From NCBI RefSeq assembly GCF_014205155.1, contig NZ_JACHMX010000001.1:1674001-1738000 (forward strand): a DNA stretch of 64,000 bases, written 5' to 3'. The position numbers were made by a program, and so were the translations under genes. How positions within the stretch are numbered: position 1 is the stretch's first letter; the number at the start of each line of letters is the position of its first letter. Below are positions 15,136 through 23,105 of the stretch, one piece after another. Origin of the DNA: Amycolatopsis umgeniensis. Its GTDB lineage: Bacteria > Actinomycetota > Actinomycetes > Mycobacteriales > Pseudonocardiaceae. A model generated the notes under the pieces. The model was not told the DNA's origin and did not search any database. It saw only the letters and a list, made by a program, of their open reading frames with translations.

Positions 15136-16350
15136 TCAGAACGGCGGTGGTTCCTCGACTGGGGGCGTCTTCGGCCGGGGTCCGTGCAGCGGTGGAGGTG
15201 TGCTGTCGTAACTCTGCCCGGTCGGCGTGGTGACAGTCAGACTGCCATCAGACGCGAGCCGATAAATCCAGCCCGGTTCGTCCTTCAGCCGATGATCTCG
15301 GCGGCACAGGTCGATCAAATCGGAGGCATCGGTGTGCCCACCGAACTCCCACGGCACCGAGTGGTCGATATCGCACGCCTGAGCCGGGCGGTGACAGCCC
15401 GGTCTTCGGCACTCACGATCCCGCACCCGAACAAACTCACCCTGCCCCGCCGACGGCCGATACCGGTTGCGGCCCAAATCCAGAACCTGCCCCGACAACG
15501 GATCCGTGATGATCCGCCGCAGCACCGTGTCCGCACCAGTCGCGATCTCCCGCGCCAGTGTGGCGGGGATGTGGCCGTGCCCGGCCAGCTCCGCCGGATC
15601 GTCGTTCACACCGAGATAGGTGAACAAGTCCATGTAGAGGAACACCTCCGTGCGTTCGGTCTTCCCGCCCTGGCCGCCGAGCAGGAGATCGAGCGCCACG
15701 TCGGCACGGAGTTGGTCGAGGGTGCGGGTCTCGCCGCCGGTCTTCAACGCCCGAGCCTCACGATCGATCCGCACATAAGCCGCGGCGACCTTCTCGACGG
15801 GGCCGTCCTCGACCTCGATCGACGCCACCCCCGTCTCCCCGTGGCGCACGGTCAACCGACGCCCACCACGTTGCCGCTCGACCCGCCTGCCCGCCCCCTC
15901 ACGGTCGACCGTGATCGCCGCATGCCCCGCCGCTTTACGGATCTGCTCGGAATTCTTGTCCTCCAACCGATCCTCCAACACAGCATCCGCCGCGAGCGCG
16001 TCCTCATCCGACAACCACGCCGTCGCCGCCGCGACTTTCATCGCCCCGAACCCGCTCAGTTTCCCTTGGTCCATCAACCCCAACGTGCGCGGGAGGCGGG
16101 TGGTCAACGCTTCAGCCGCGGCGACCATCGCACCCGCGTGAGCGTCCACAAGAGACAACGCGAACGCGACCTCCTGCACCACACTCCGCGCACCCTCACG
16201 ATGCCGCGACAACTGCGCCAACGCCCGGAACCGCACCGCCTCCAACCGCGCGATATCAGCCGACACCGCCTGCGCCAAAGCAACACACTCCTCGTCACCC
16301 AACGTACGAGGATCGGGCATTTCCTTCAAAACAGCCAAAGAAGTATCCAC
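15136..16350 (-). CDS. DUF222/13E12-family HNH endonuclease
   Basis: This 404-residue protein has an N-terminal DUF222 region (residues about 20-260) and a C-terminal HNH domain. The HNH domain includes CRRPGCHRPAQACDIDHSVP, then the zinc and catalytic segment DLIDLCRRDHRLK. The C-terminal tail is Pro-rich. This family (mycobacterial REP13E12-type) is present in many copies in actinobacterial genomes and is thought to be associated with mobile or phage-derived DNA. Its biological role is not established. The 3' end abuts a tandem repeat array. Confidence 0.88.
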   Translation of the reverse strand: MDTSLAVLKEMPDPRTLGDEECVALAQAVSADIARLEAVRFRALAQLSRHREGARSVVQEVAFALSLVDAHAGAMVAAAEALTTRLPRTLGLMDQGKLSGFGAMKVAAATAWLSDEDALAADAVLEDRLEDKNSEQIRKAAGHAAITVDREGAGRRVERQRGGRRLTVRHGETGVASIEVEDGPVEKVAAAYVRIDREARALKTGGETRTLDQLRADVALDLLLGGQGGKTERTEVFLYMDLFTYLGVNDDPAELAGHGHIPATLAREIATGADTVLRRIITDPLSGQVLDLGRNRYRPSAGQGEFVRVRDRECRRPGCHRPAQACDIDHSVPWEFGGHTDASDLIDLCRRDHRLKDEPGWIYRLASDGSLTVTTPTGQSYDSTPPPLHGPRPKTPPVEEPPPF

Positions 16351-16424
16351 CCGACAAACCTACAACCAGCCACCGACAATTCCGGAACCCAAGAACCCCG
16401 TCGCCGAATATCGGCAACAGCCGC

Positions 16425-17123
16425 TCAAACCACTCCACAAGCCAAAAACTGCGTCACAGCAACAGAACCCCCAGCCTGCTCGGCCGACCAGATCTCCCCC
16501 TCCTCCAAGGAAATCGCACCCATCCGAACGGCCACCTCCACCAACCCGCGCGCAAAGGACTCCCCTCCAAGGAAACCGACGACTCCCTCCACCGAAATCT
16601 CACGGAACCCGCTCCCGGCAAGCAGCCGCCGAAACCCTCGTGCGGCCCGAGGAGCGACGATCACCGAAGCGCGGGCGCGTACGATTTCCCTTGTCAGAGC
16701 GGGATAAGCGGAATCGATCACCAGCGCCTCCCAGTCGTGCCCGGACAGAACGATCCGCCCGCCCGGGAGCAGAACCCGGCGCGCTTCCACGAGAGCGAGC
16801 TCCGGCTCCGCCAGTTCATGGAACACCTTGTCCGCCCGATACCCCGCGAAACCGACGTCCACTGGCAACGCGTAGGCGTCTCCGACCAGGAAGTCCGTCT
16901 CTGGCGACCGTCGTCGGGCCTCGTCGATCATCTCGGGAGAGAGATCCACACCGACCGCGCGGAATCCCCGTGACGACAGTTCGGACGCGGCGAGTCCGGT
17001 GCCGCAGCCGACGTCGATCACCGCGGAGCCGGGCTCGAGCCGGAGCAGTTCGCAGGTCCGGGCCCGTAGTTCGGCGGCTCCCGGCAGGGCATCGGCGGCG
17101 TCGAGCCGCTGTGACATGGACAT
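16425..17123 (-). CDS. Class I SAM-dependent methyltransferase
   Basis: This protein has about 232 residues. Motif I is VIDVGCGTGLA (near residue 35 from this start), followed by the acidic loop VGVDLSPEMIDEARRR, LVGDAYALPV and a motif III-like LLPGGRIVLSGHDWE. The fold is that of small-molecule methyltransferases. Possible starts are ATG 17153, 17123 and 17117, none with a clear Shine-Dalgarno sequence; 17153 would overlap the divergent merR start. The substrate is unknown. It is probably controlled by the divergent MerR protein. Confidence 0.75.
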   Translation of the reverse strand: MSMSQRLDAADALPGAAELRARTCELLRLEPGSAVIDVGCGTGLAASELSSRGFRAVGVDLSPEMIDEARRRSPETDFLVGDAYALPVDVGFAGYRADKVFHELAEPELALVEARRVLLPGGRIVLSGHDWEALVIDSAYPALTREIVRARASVIVAPRAARGFRRLLAGSGFREISVEGVVGFLGGESFARGLVEVAVRMGAISLEEGEIWSAEQAGGSVAVTQFLACGVV

Positions 17124-17131
17124 ACCCACGA

Positions 17132-17150
17132 TCGTCCGACTTAATGACGA
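17132..17150. promoter_or_regulatory. Candidate MerR operator and promoter
   Basis: TCGTC (17132-17136) and GACGA (17146-17150) are inverted with a 9-base spacer in the divergent spacer. CTTAAT at 17140-17145, six bases before the MerR ATG, could be a -10 element of a leaderless transcript. Short arms make this tentative. Confidence 0.35.
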
Positions 17151-17151
17151 C

Positions 17152-17532
17152 ATGAAGTCAAGCACCTTGAGCGTCGGCGAGGTCGCCGAGCGCTTCGGCC
17201 TGGCGACGCATGTCCTGCGTCATTGGGAGTCCGTCGGCCTCCTCGCGCCTGCCAGAGAAGGCGATCGGCGACGGTATGACGACGCCGATCTGTCTCGGAT
17301 AGCGGTCATCCTGCGCTCGAAGGAGGCGGGACTCAGCCTCGAAGGCATCCGTGACATGTTCCAGAAGCCTGGAGCGCGGGACGAGGTTCTCAGGCGTCAC
17401 AAGGAAGAGCTCACGCGACGTATCGCGGCCGCGCAGGCCTCGCTCGCGATCATCGACTGCGCCCTCGGGTGTGAGCACGACGATTTCACCCGGTGCGCAC
17501 ACTTCCGGGCGGCGGTGGCGCGGGCCGAGTGA
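17152..17532 (+). CDS. MerR-family transcriptional regulator
   Basis: This 126-residue protein opens with a MerR helix-turn-helix and wing (LSVGEVAERFGLATHVLRHW, then REGDRRRYDDADLSRIAVI). A dimerisation coiled coil follows at about residues 75-110. The C terminus carries three Cys and two His (CALGCEHDDFTRCAHF), a signature seen in a group of actinobacterial MerR proteins that could bind metal or sense redox state. It is divergent from a methyltransferase gene. The effector is unknown. Confidence 0.85.
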   Translation: MKSSTLSVGEVAERFGLATHVLRHWESVGLLAPAREGDRRRYDDADLSRIAVILRSKEAGLSLEGIRDMFQKPGARDEVLRRHKEELTRRIAAAQASLAIIDCALGCEHDDFTRCAHFRAAVARAE

Positions 17533-17556
17533 ACACTGCCCGCACCACCGTCCTGC

Positions 17557-18132
17557 TCAGCCGAGCAGGGTCCGCATCTCGGTGATCTCGGCTTGCTGAC
17601 CGTCGATCACCTTCTGCGCCAAGGCTTTGACCTCGGCGTTACTACCCTGCTGCAGGGCGGTCTTCGCCATCGCGAGCGCGCCCTCGTGATGTTTGACCAT
17701 CATCTCCAGCCACTGCTTGTCGAAGGCGGCGTCCTTGGCTTTGCCGAGTTCCGCGAGACCGTCCTCGGTCATCATGCCGTGCCCGGAGTGCTCGCCCGAC
17801 GGCGTCACTCCCCAGCCTTTCAGCAATCCGGTCAGCTGCTGGATTTCCGGGTCTTGCGCCTGCTGGATCTTCGCGGCGAGATCGACGACCTTCGCGTTGC
17901 GGGTGCGGCCGTCGACGAGTTTCGCCATCGCGAGCGCCTGTTCGTGATGCGGGATCATCCCTTGCGCGAAGGTGACGTCGGCCTCGTTGTGCCCGGCCTG
18001 CTGCGGGTTCGGCACGTTCATCGTGGACGTCGTGTGCCCGCTGGAAGCGGTGTCGGAACTGGCGCATCCGGTGAGCACACTGAAGGAGGCCAGGGCGGCG
18101 AGAGCCGCCCCGACCAGTTTCCTGCTGGTCAT
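17557..18132 (-). CDS. DUF305 lipoprotein
   Basis: This 191-residue exported lipoprotein has a signal peptide with a lipobox LTGC (Cys near residue 22). Two DUF305 repeats follow, each with a conserved MIPHHEQALAMA or MVKHHEGALAMA motif that forms a four-helix, ferritin-like, His/Met-rich bundle. A central segment rich in His and Met (GEHSGHGMM) suggests metal, possibly copper, binding. The gene follows a DUF6153 gene on the same strand and lies near an ArsR/CDF pair, suggesting a metal-homeostasis role at the cell surface. The family has no proven biochemical activity. Confidence 0.88.
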   Translation of the reverse strand: MTSRKLVGAALAALASFSVLTGCASSDTASSGHTTSTMNVPNPQQAGHNEADVTFAQGMIPHHEQALAMAKLVDGRTRNAKVVDLAAKIQQAQDPEIQQLTGLLKGWGVTPSGEHSGHGMMTEDGLAELGKAKDAAFDKQWLEMMVKHHEGALAMAKTALQQGSNAEVKALAQKVIDGQQAEITEMRTLLG

Positions 18133-18179
18133 GGTTCTTCCTCAACTAGATATCGGGCAGGGCGAGACGTGCTCGCCTG

Positions 18180-18551
18180 TCACACCCGCAGCACACAGAG
18201 GAAGGACAATCGCCGGAGAACCGGTCTCCAGCGAGGAGGATCACGGCCCGACGCCGAACCGGCGCCCCGGTGCGACTTCCACGTCACCACCGTCCGTCCA
18301 CTTCGGACGAGCAGCCAGGTGACGATCAGCAACACGGCCGCGGCGAGCACCGCGAGACACAGGTGCAGTCCACTGTGTCCACCGTCGTCGTGCGAAGGCG
18401 TGTCCGCGCAACAAGGATCCGCCATCGCGACAGCGGAGTGCCCCGCGCCGTGGCCGGTCTCGGCGATGACGTGATGCATGCCGACCAGCCCCAGCGCCAC
18501 CACGCACAGCAACAGCCACCGCAGGGCGGCCGGGTACGAGGACTGGGTCAC
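18180..18551 (-). CDS. DUF6153-like membrane protein
   Basis: This 123-residue protein starts at GTG 18551 after GGTGGAG. It has a TM segment near residues 10-25 (LRWLLLCVVALGLVGMHHVI). A His/Cys/Asp-rich loop follows (ETGHGAGHSAVAMADPCC, then PSHDDGGHSGLHLC), then a second TM (LAVLAAAVLLIVTWLLV). The loop between the membrane segments looks metal-binding. Genes of this type commonly precede DUF305 lipoproteins in actinobacteria, as here (47-base gap). Function unknown; a surface metal handling role is inferred. Confidence 0.72.
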   Translation of the reverse strand: MTQSSYPAALRWLLLCVVALGLVGMHHVIAETGHGAGHSAVAMADPCCADTPSHDDGGHSGLHLCLAVLAAAVLLIVTWLLVRSGRTVVTWKSHRGAGSASGRDPPRWRPVLRRLSFLCVLRV

Positions 18552-18570
18552 GGCTCCACCGTAGCCGGAT

Positions 18571-18942
18571 TCAGCGCGCCGCCGGCCGGTGGGGTTTCCC
18601 CGCCGAATGCAACGCCGGGATGTCGCGATCGATGTGGTCGGCATGGAACAACGCCTGCGCGAGCAGGCCGCGGACGTGGTCGTTGGCCGCCGAGTAGTAG
18701 ACGAACGTCCCCTCGCGGCGCCCCTTGACCAGCCCGGCGAGCCGCAGCTTCGCGAGATGCTGGCTGACCGCCGTCGGCGCCGCGCCCGCCAGTTCCGCGA
18801 GACAGGCGACAGAGGACTCGCCCTGCAGAAGCGCCCAGAGGACCTTGATCCGCGTCGGATCGGCGAGCAGCCGGAACGTCTCCGCGGCCAGGTGGACCTG
18901 TTCCTCGGTGGGCATCTCGAAATCCGGAACCGACTCGTGCAT
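18571..18942 (-). CDS. ArsR/SmtB-family metal-sensing repressor
   Basis: This 123-residue winged-helix repressor has a recognition helix segment AAPTAVSQHLAKLRLAGLVK and a wing GRREGTFVYYS. The C-terminal alpha5 helix has His89, His100 and His103 in the pattern DH-x10-H-x2-H. This matches the zinc/cobalt/nickel site of SmtB/CzrA-type sensors, except that the first ligand position is Asn. ATG 18942 is chosen because a longer frame would start inside the operator. It is divergent from a CDF exporter and probably represses it, releasing on metal binding. Confidence 0.88.
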   Translation of the reverse strand: MHESVPDFEMPTEEQVHLAAETFRLLADPTRIKVLWALLQGESSVACLAELAGAAPTAVSQHLAKLRLAGLVKGRREGTFVYYSAANDHVRGLLAQALFHADHIDRDIPALHSAGKPHRPAAR

Positions 18943-18975
18943 ACCGCGACGATACCCGCTACTCTTCTGCCTGCG

Positions 18976-18997
18976 TATCTGCATGACTGCGCAGATA
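18976..18997. promoter_or_regulatory. ArsR/SmtB operator between repressor and CDF exporter
   Basis: A perfect 7-bp inverted repeat, TATCTGC (18976-18982) and GCAGATA (18991-18997), has an 8-base spacer. It lies in the 76-base gap between the divergent repressor and exporter starts. The size and spacing suit an SmtB-type dimer. Confidence 0.7.
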
Positions 18998-19018
18998 GCA
19001 TGACAACAAGGCGGGGAA

Positions 19019-19996
19019 ATGACCGGGCACGGACACAGTCATGGCCACAAGCCGGGGAAGAGCCGCCTCCGCCATCTCCTGACCCCGCACAGCCACGACC
19101 GCGTCGACACCGCGCTCGAGACCAGCAAGCGCGGCGTCCGCACACTGATCTGGTCGTTCGCCGCCCTGTTCGTCACGGCCGTCGCGCAGCTCGCGCTCGT
19201 ACTGGTCACCGGTTCGGTGGCCTTGCTCGGCGACACGATCCACAACTTCGCCGACGCGCTGACCGCGGTCCCGCTCGGCATCGCCTTCCTGCTCGGCCGC
19301 CGCGCGGCCACCCGCCGCTACACCTACGGGCTAGGGCGCGCCGAAGACCTCGCCGGCGTGCTCGTCGTCCTGCTCATCGCCGCCTCGGCCTTCCTCGCCG
19401 GGTACGAGTCGGTCGAGCGGCTGCTCGACCCACGTCCGGTCCGGCATCTGTGGGTCGTCGCCGCGGCGGGGGTCATCGGCTTCGCGGGCAACGAACTCGT
19501 GGCCCGGTACCGGATCACCGTCGGCCGCGAGATCGGGTCCGCCGCGCTGGTCGCCGACGGGCTGCACGCGCGCACGGACGGCTTCACGTCGCTCGCGGTC
19601 GTGCTCGGCGCCATCGGGGTCGCCTTCGGTTTCCCGCTGGCCGACCCGATCATCGGCCTCGCCATCACGGTCGCGATCCTGTTCGTCCTGCGCGACGCCG
19701 CCAAGGAGGTCTTCCGCCGTCTGATGGACGCCGTCGACCCCGCCGACGTCGATCGCGCCGAACGCGCGGCAGCCGAGGTCCCCGGTGTCCTCGGCACGAG
19801 GGATCTGCGGATGCGCTGGATCGGCCACAGCCTGCGCGCGGAACTGGCGGTGTCGGTCGCGGCCGAGCTGACCGTCACCGAGGCGCATCACCTCGCCCAT
19901 CACGTCGAGCGACGGCTGCGCGAGGTCCTGCCGCGGCTCGCGGAAGCGGTCGTGCACACCGAACCGGCGCACGCTCATGAGATCGTCAACGGGTGA
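19019..19996 (+). CDS. Cation diffusion facilitator (CDF) metal exporter
   Basis: This 325-residue protein has a His-rich N terminus (MTGHGHSHGHKPGK), six transmembrane helices and a cytoplasmic C-terminal domain ending in PAHAHEI. The metal site in TM2 (GDTIHNFAD) and TM5 (GLHARTDG) has the paired HxxxD layout typical of zinc/cobalt CDF proteins. It would use the proton gradient to export divalent metal. The adjacent ArsR repressor and operator explain metal induction. Its TGA overlaps the GTG of the next gene, so the two are coupled. Confidence 0.92.
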   Translation: MTGHGHSHGHKPGKSRLRHLLTPHSHDRVDTALETSKRGVRTLIWSFAALFVTAVAQLALVLVTGSVALLGDTIHNFADALTAVPLGIAFLLGRRAATRRYTYGLGRAEDLAGVLVVLLIAASAFLAGYESVERLLDPRPVRHLWVVAAAGVIGFAGNELVARYRITVGREIGSAALVADGLHARTDGFTSLAVVLGAIGVAFGFPLADPIIGLAITVAILFVLRDAAKEVFRRLMDAVDPADVDRAERAAAEVPGVLGTRDLRMRWIGHSLRAELAVSVAAELTVTEAHHLAHHVERRLREVLPRLAEAVVHTEPAHAHEIVNG

Positions 19997-21039
19997 CGCT
20001 GTCCGACAACGACATCCGCGCCGTCCGCACCCGTGCGCAACGGCTCGATCCGCCCGCCGACGACGTGCCGTCCGTGGCCCGGTCCGTCGCCGCGATCCAG
20101 GCGCAGTCGAGTCCCGCCGCCAGGCTCGCGATCCGTGTCCGCAGCCGGGGTCTGACAGCGCAGGACATCGACGCGTCCCGCGAGGTGGCCCGCACCTGGC
20201 TGATGCGCAAGACGCTCCATCTGGTCCCGGCGGCGGATCTCCGCTGGCTGAACCGGTTGTTCGGGCCGCGCAACGTCAAGGCGGGTCAGGGACGCCGCGG
20301 GCAACTGGGCCTCACCGACGAACTCTGCGAGCGCGCACTGCAGCACCTCCAGGATCTCTTGTCCGGCAAGGCCCTCACCCGGCAAGAGATCCTGGACGGC
20401 TTGGCGGCCGGCGGCATCGCGCTCGACGCGAAGTCCCAGGCGCCCGCCCACCTCCTGGCGTACGCGGCCAACCGCGGTTTGCTCTGCCGCGGCCTGGACG
20501 CCGGAGCGGAGCCGACGTACGTTCTCCTCGACGAGTGGCTCACCGAGGACGACACCCCGGCCGAACCGCGAACGGAACTCGCCCGCCGGTACCTGACCGC
20601 GTACGGCATCGCGACGGCCGAGGACTTCGGCGCCTGGTCCGGACTCCCGCTCGGGCTCTGCCGCGAGGCTTTCGGCGCGCTGGACCTCGTGCCCGCGGGC
20701 AGCGGATTCGCCCTTTCGGAGACCGACCTGTCCGCTCCCCCGTGTCCCCCGCGCCTTCTCGGCGCTTTCGACACCTATCTTCTGGGCTACCGCGACCGCG
20801 ATCTGCTCCTCGACCCGGCCGAGGCGAAACGCGTCAACTCCGGCGGCGGGATGATCGCGCCCACCGTGCTGGTCGACGGCAGGATCGCCGGAACCTGGCA
20901 CACCAAGCGAACCGCGAAGCAGACGAAGGTCGTCGTCGAGCCCTTCACCACGCTTTCGCGGTCCGCCATCACCGGACTGGAGTCCGAAGTGGACGATTAC
21001 GGCCGCTTCCTCGGCGAAGCGGCCGTCCTCGTCATTTGA
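19993..21039 (+). CDS. Winged-helix (HTH_42) protein, AlkZ/AlkX-like DNA glycosylase family
   Basis: This protein of 348 residues starts at a GTG that overlaps the CDF stop. The family carries tandem winged-helix modules; the catalytic Q-x-Q motif is visible as QAQ at residues 36-38. Other family marks are [20 protein letters not shown] near 65-85, a late [16 protein letters not shown] block and [19 protein letters not shown]. AlkZ and YcaQ remove bulky alkylated bases and unhook interstrand crosslinks. The QAQ form is that of the wider AlkX-type branch, so the exact lesion is unknown. Coupling to a metal exporter has no evident logic. It overlaps the convergent gene by 8 bases. Confidence 0.8.
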   Translation: MTLSDNDIRAVRTRAQRLDPPADDVPSVARSVAAIQAQSSPAARLAIRVRSRGLTAQDIDASREVARTWLMRKTLHLVPAADLRWLNRLFGPRNVKAGQGRRGQLGLTDELCERALQHLQDLLSGKALTRQEILDGLAAGGIALDAKSQAPAHLLAYAANRGLLCRGLDAGAEPTYVLLDEWLTEDDTPAEPRTELARRYLTAYGIATAEDFGAWSGLPLGLCREAFGALDLVPAGSGFALSETDLSAPPCPPRLLGAFDTYLLGYRDRDLLLDPAEAKRVNSGGGMIAPTVLVDGRIAGTWHTKRTAKQTKVVVEPFTTLSRSAITGLESEVDDYGRFLGEAAVLVI

Positions 21040-22189
21040 GCGACCGGAAGAACTCCCGCACGTCCGCGACCAGGATCTCGGGCTCCTCCAACGCCGCGAA
21101 GTGCCCACCGCGATCGACGTCGGTCCACCGCACGATCGTGTGCGCGTCCTCCGAGTACCGCCGGATCCCGACGTCGTGCGCGAAGATCAGCGCCGCCGTC
21201 GGCACCCCGGAGTTCTTCTCGACGGCTCCCCAGGTTTCCGCCTGCGCGTACCCGACGTACGCGGACGAGGCGGCCGTGCCGGTCAGCCAGGTGAACATGA
21301 CGTTGGTCAGCAACCGGTCCCTGCCGATGATCTCCTCCGGCAGAGTCGGGCGCGGATGCGTCCACTCGCGGAATTTGTCCATGATCCAGGCCAATTGCGC
21401 GACCGGGGAGTCCACCAGCCCGTAGCCCAGGGTCTGCGGCCGCGTCGACTGGATCGAGATGTACCCGAACTCTTCCTGCATGAAGGCTTCGATCCGCTTG
21501 ATCCGATCGCGCTCGATGTCGCTGAGCGAGGCGAGTTCCTCGTCCGGCATCGACATCGGGGGCATCGGCGTCAGTCCTCCGTTGACGTGCACACCGATCA
21601 CCTTGTCCGGCGCGACCCGGCCCACCTCCGGCGACACGGAAGCGCCGAGGTCGCCGCCCTGCACTCCGTAGCGTTCGTAGCCGAGCCGCCGCATGAGCTC
21701 CGCCCATGCCCGGCCGATCCGCGGCATCGTCCACCCGGAATCCGAGACAGGGCCCGAGAAACCGAAGCCGGGCAGCGACGGGATCACGAGGTGGAACGCG
21801 TCCCGGCTCTCGCCACCGTGCGCCTTCGGGTCGGTGAGCGGGCCGATGACGTCCAAGAACTCCACCACCGAACCCGGCCAGCCGTGCGTGAGGATCAGCG
21901 GCGTCGCGTCGGCTTCGGGCGAGCGGACGTGCAGGAAATGGATGTTCTGCCCGTCGATCTCCGTCGTGTACTGCGGAAATCGGTTGATCTCGCGTTCGGC
22001 GGCACGCCAGTCGTAGCCGTCGCGCCAGTATTCGGCGAGTCCGCGCAGCCACGCCACGGGCACCCCGGTGTCCCAGCCGTCGCCGGGGAGCGGAGCCGGC
22101 CAGCGCGCGCTGTCGAGCTTCGCGTGCAGTTCGTCCAGCTGGGCCTGGGGGACGTCGAGGCGGAAGGGGCGGATCCCGGTGTTTTCCAT
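21032..22189 (-). CDS. Epoxide hydrolase (EHN-domain type)
   Basis: This 385-residue protein has an N-terminal epoxide-hydrolase domain ([16 protein letters not shown], residues 6-21, through DIEKF-like region [10 protein letters not shown]). It is followed by an alpha/beta-hydrolase core with HGWPGS (102-107), nucleophile GGDLGA (Asp180) and catalytic His363 in [10 protein letters not shown]. The layout matches microsomal or juvenile-hormone-type epoxide hydrolases. ATG 22189 is chosen at the conserved family N terminus; a longer open frame upstream is not supported. It is divergent from a NUDIX gene. Confidence 0.9.
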   Translation of the reverse strand: MENTGIRPFRLDVPQAQLDELHAKLDSARWPAPLPGDGWDTGVPVAWLRGLAEYWRDGYDWRAAEREINRFPQYTTEIDGQNIHFLHVRSPEADATPLILTHGWPGSVVEFLDVIGPLTDPKAHGGESRDAFHLVIPSLPGFGFSGPVSDSGWTMPRIGRAWAELMRRLGYERYGVQGGDLGASVSPEVGRVAPDKVIGVHVNGGLTPMPPMSMPDEELASLSDIERDRIKRIEAFMQEEFGYISIQSTRPQTLGYGLVDSPVAQLAWIMDKFREWTHPRPTLPEEIIGRDRLLTNVMFTWLTGTAASSAYVGYAQAETWGAVEKNSGVPTAALIFAHDVGIRRYSEDAHTIVRWTDVDRGGHFAALEEPEILVADVREFFRSLK

Positions 22190-22267
22190 GACGCCGACGT
22201 TAGGAGCAATTGCGGACAGGTCCGGTCCTCGATCGGAGAAGGACTGCGAATACGGGAAGATGCGCGG

Positions 22268-22654
22268 GTGACGGACAAGTACTTGGCCTACGGCAGGCTC
22301 ATCCGCGGCGGGAAGATCCTGTTCATCCGGCGGCGGCCGGGATCCTTCCTCGGCGGTCACTGGGAACTGCCGGGCGGCACCGTCGAGCCGGGCGAGCGGC
22401 CCGCGGAGACCGTGGTCCGCGAGTTCGCCGAGGAGACCGGGCTGACCGTCCGGGTCGCCGGCGAACGCGGCACGCACAGCTGGGACGACGTCGAGGGCAG
22501 GCCGATGCGGATCCACGCCACGGTGTACGCGCTCTCCGAAGAGGAGCAGGCCGAGGTCGTGCTCGATCCCGAGGAACACGACGCCTTCACTTGGTACACC
22601 AGGGAAGAAGCCGTCGGGCTGGACCTCGCCGATCACTTCCGCGAAGCACTCTGA
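22268..22654 (+). CDS. NUDIX hydrolase
   Basis: This 128-residue protein has a complete Nudix box ([18 protein letters not shown], then AEETGL) at residues about 37-60 within a beta-alpha-beta sandwich. The family hydrolyses nucleoside diphosphates linked to another moiety using Mg2+. The small size and [17 protein letters not shown] lead-in resemble MutT-like house-cleaning enzymes, but specificity cannot be read. It starts at GTG 22268, 78 bases from the divergent epoxide hydrolase. Confidence 0.88.
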   Translation: MTDKYLAYGRLIRGGKILFIRRRPGSFLGGHWELPGGTVEPGERPAETVVREFAEETGLTVRVAGERGTHSWDDVEGRPMRIHATVYALSEEEQAEVVLDPEEHDAFTWYTREEAVGLDLADHFREAL

Positions 22655-22694
22655 TCCGGGACCCGTCCCGGATGGGCATCTCTACGCTCCCGGC

Positions 22695-23105
22695 ATGCTC
22701 CGACACGTCTTGGGCTCTCTCGGCACACTCCTTCTCGTGGCGGGCTGCGGTCCGGACTCGCCCGAGCCCCCGAAACCCGCCGACGGCGGCGATCTGACAG
22801 CCTGCTCCGACGGTCTGTGCGAGGTCAGCGCGCCGGTGGGCGGCAAGATGACGCTTCCCGAGCGGACGAGGGTCCGCTCCGTGACCGTTCAGTCCATCGA
22901 GGGTGACATCGTCGCGCTGATCGCCCGCGGCATCGGGCCACGGCAAGGCGGAAGCTGCACCGGCAAGAGGTGTGAAGCCTCAGCGAAGGGCTCCGACTTC
23001 AAGGCCATGCTCGGGCCGGGCAGCGGCGTCACCTACAACGACCTCGCGATCGACCTGCTGGGCATCGGTGACGGCGCCGCCATCCTCCGGATCAAACCGC
23101 TGTGA
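22695..23105 (+). CDS. Putative secreted lipoprotein, unknown function
   Basis: This 136-residue protein has a signal peptide and lipobox LVAGC (Cys near residue 18), followed by a Pro-rich linker (PDSPEPPKPADGG). The mature domain has two Cys pairs (ACSDGLCEV and SCTGKRC), perhaps disulfides, and a beta-rich pattern ending in GDGAAILRIKPL. I do not recognise the family. The last 126 bases are antisense to the C-terminal coding region of the convergent MFS gene. Confidence 0.65.
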   Translation: MLRHVLGSLGTLLLVAGCGPDSPEPPKPADGGDLTACSDGLCEVSAPVGGKMTLPERTRVRSVTVQSIEGDIVALIARGIGPRQGGSCTGKRCEASAKGSDFKAMLGPGSGVTYNDLAIDLLGIGDGAAILRIKPL

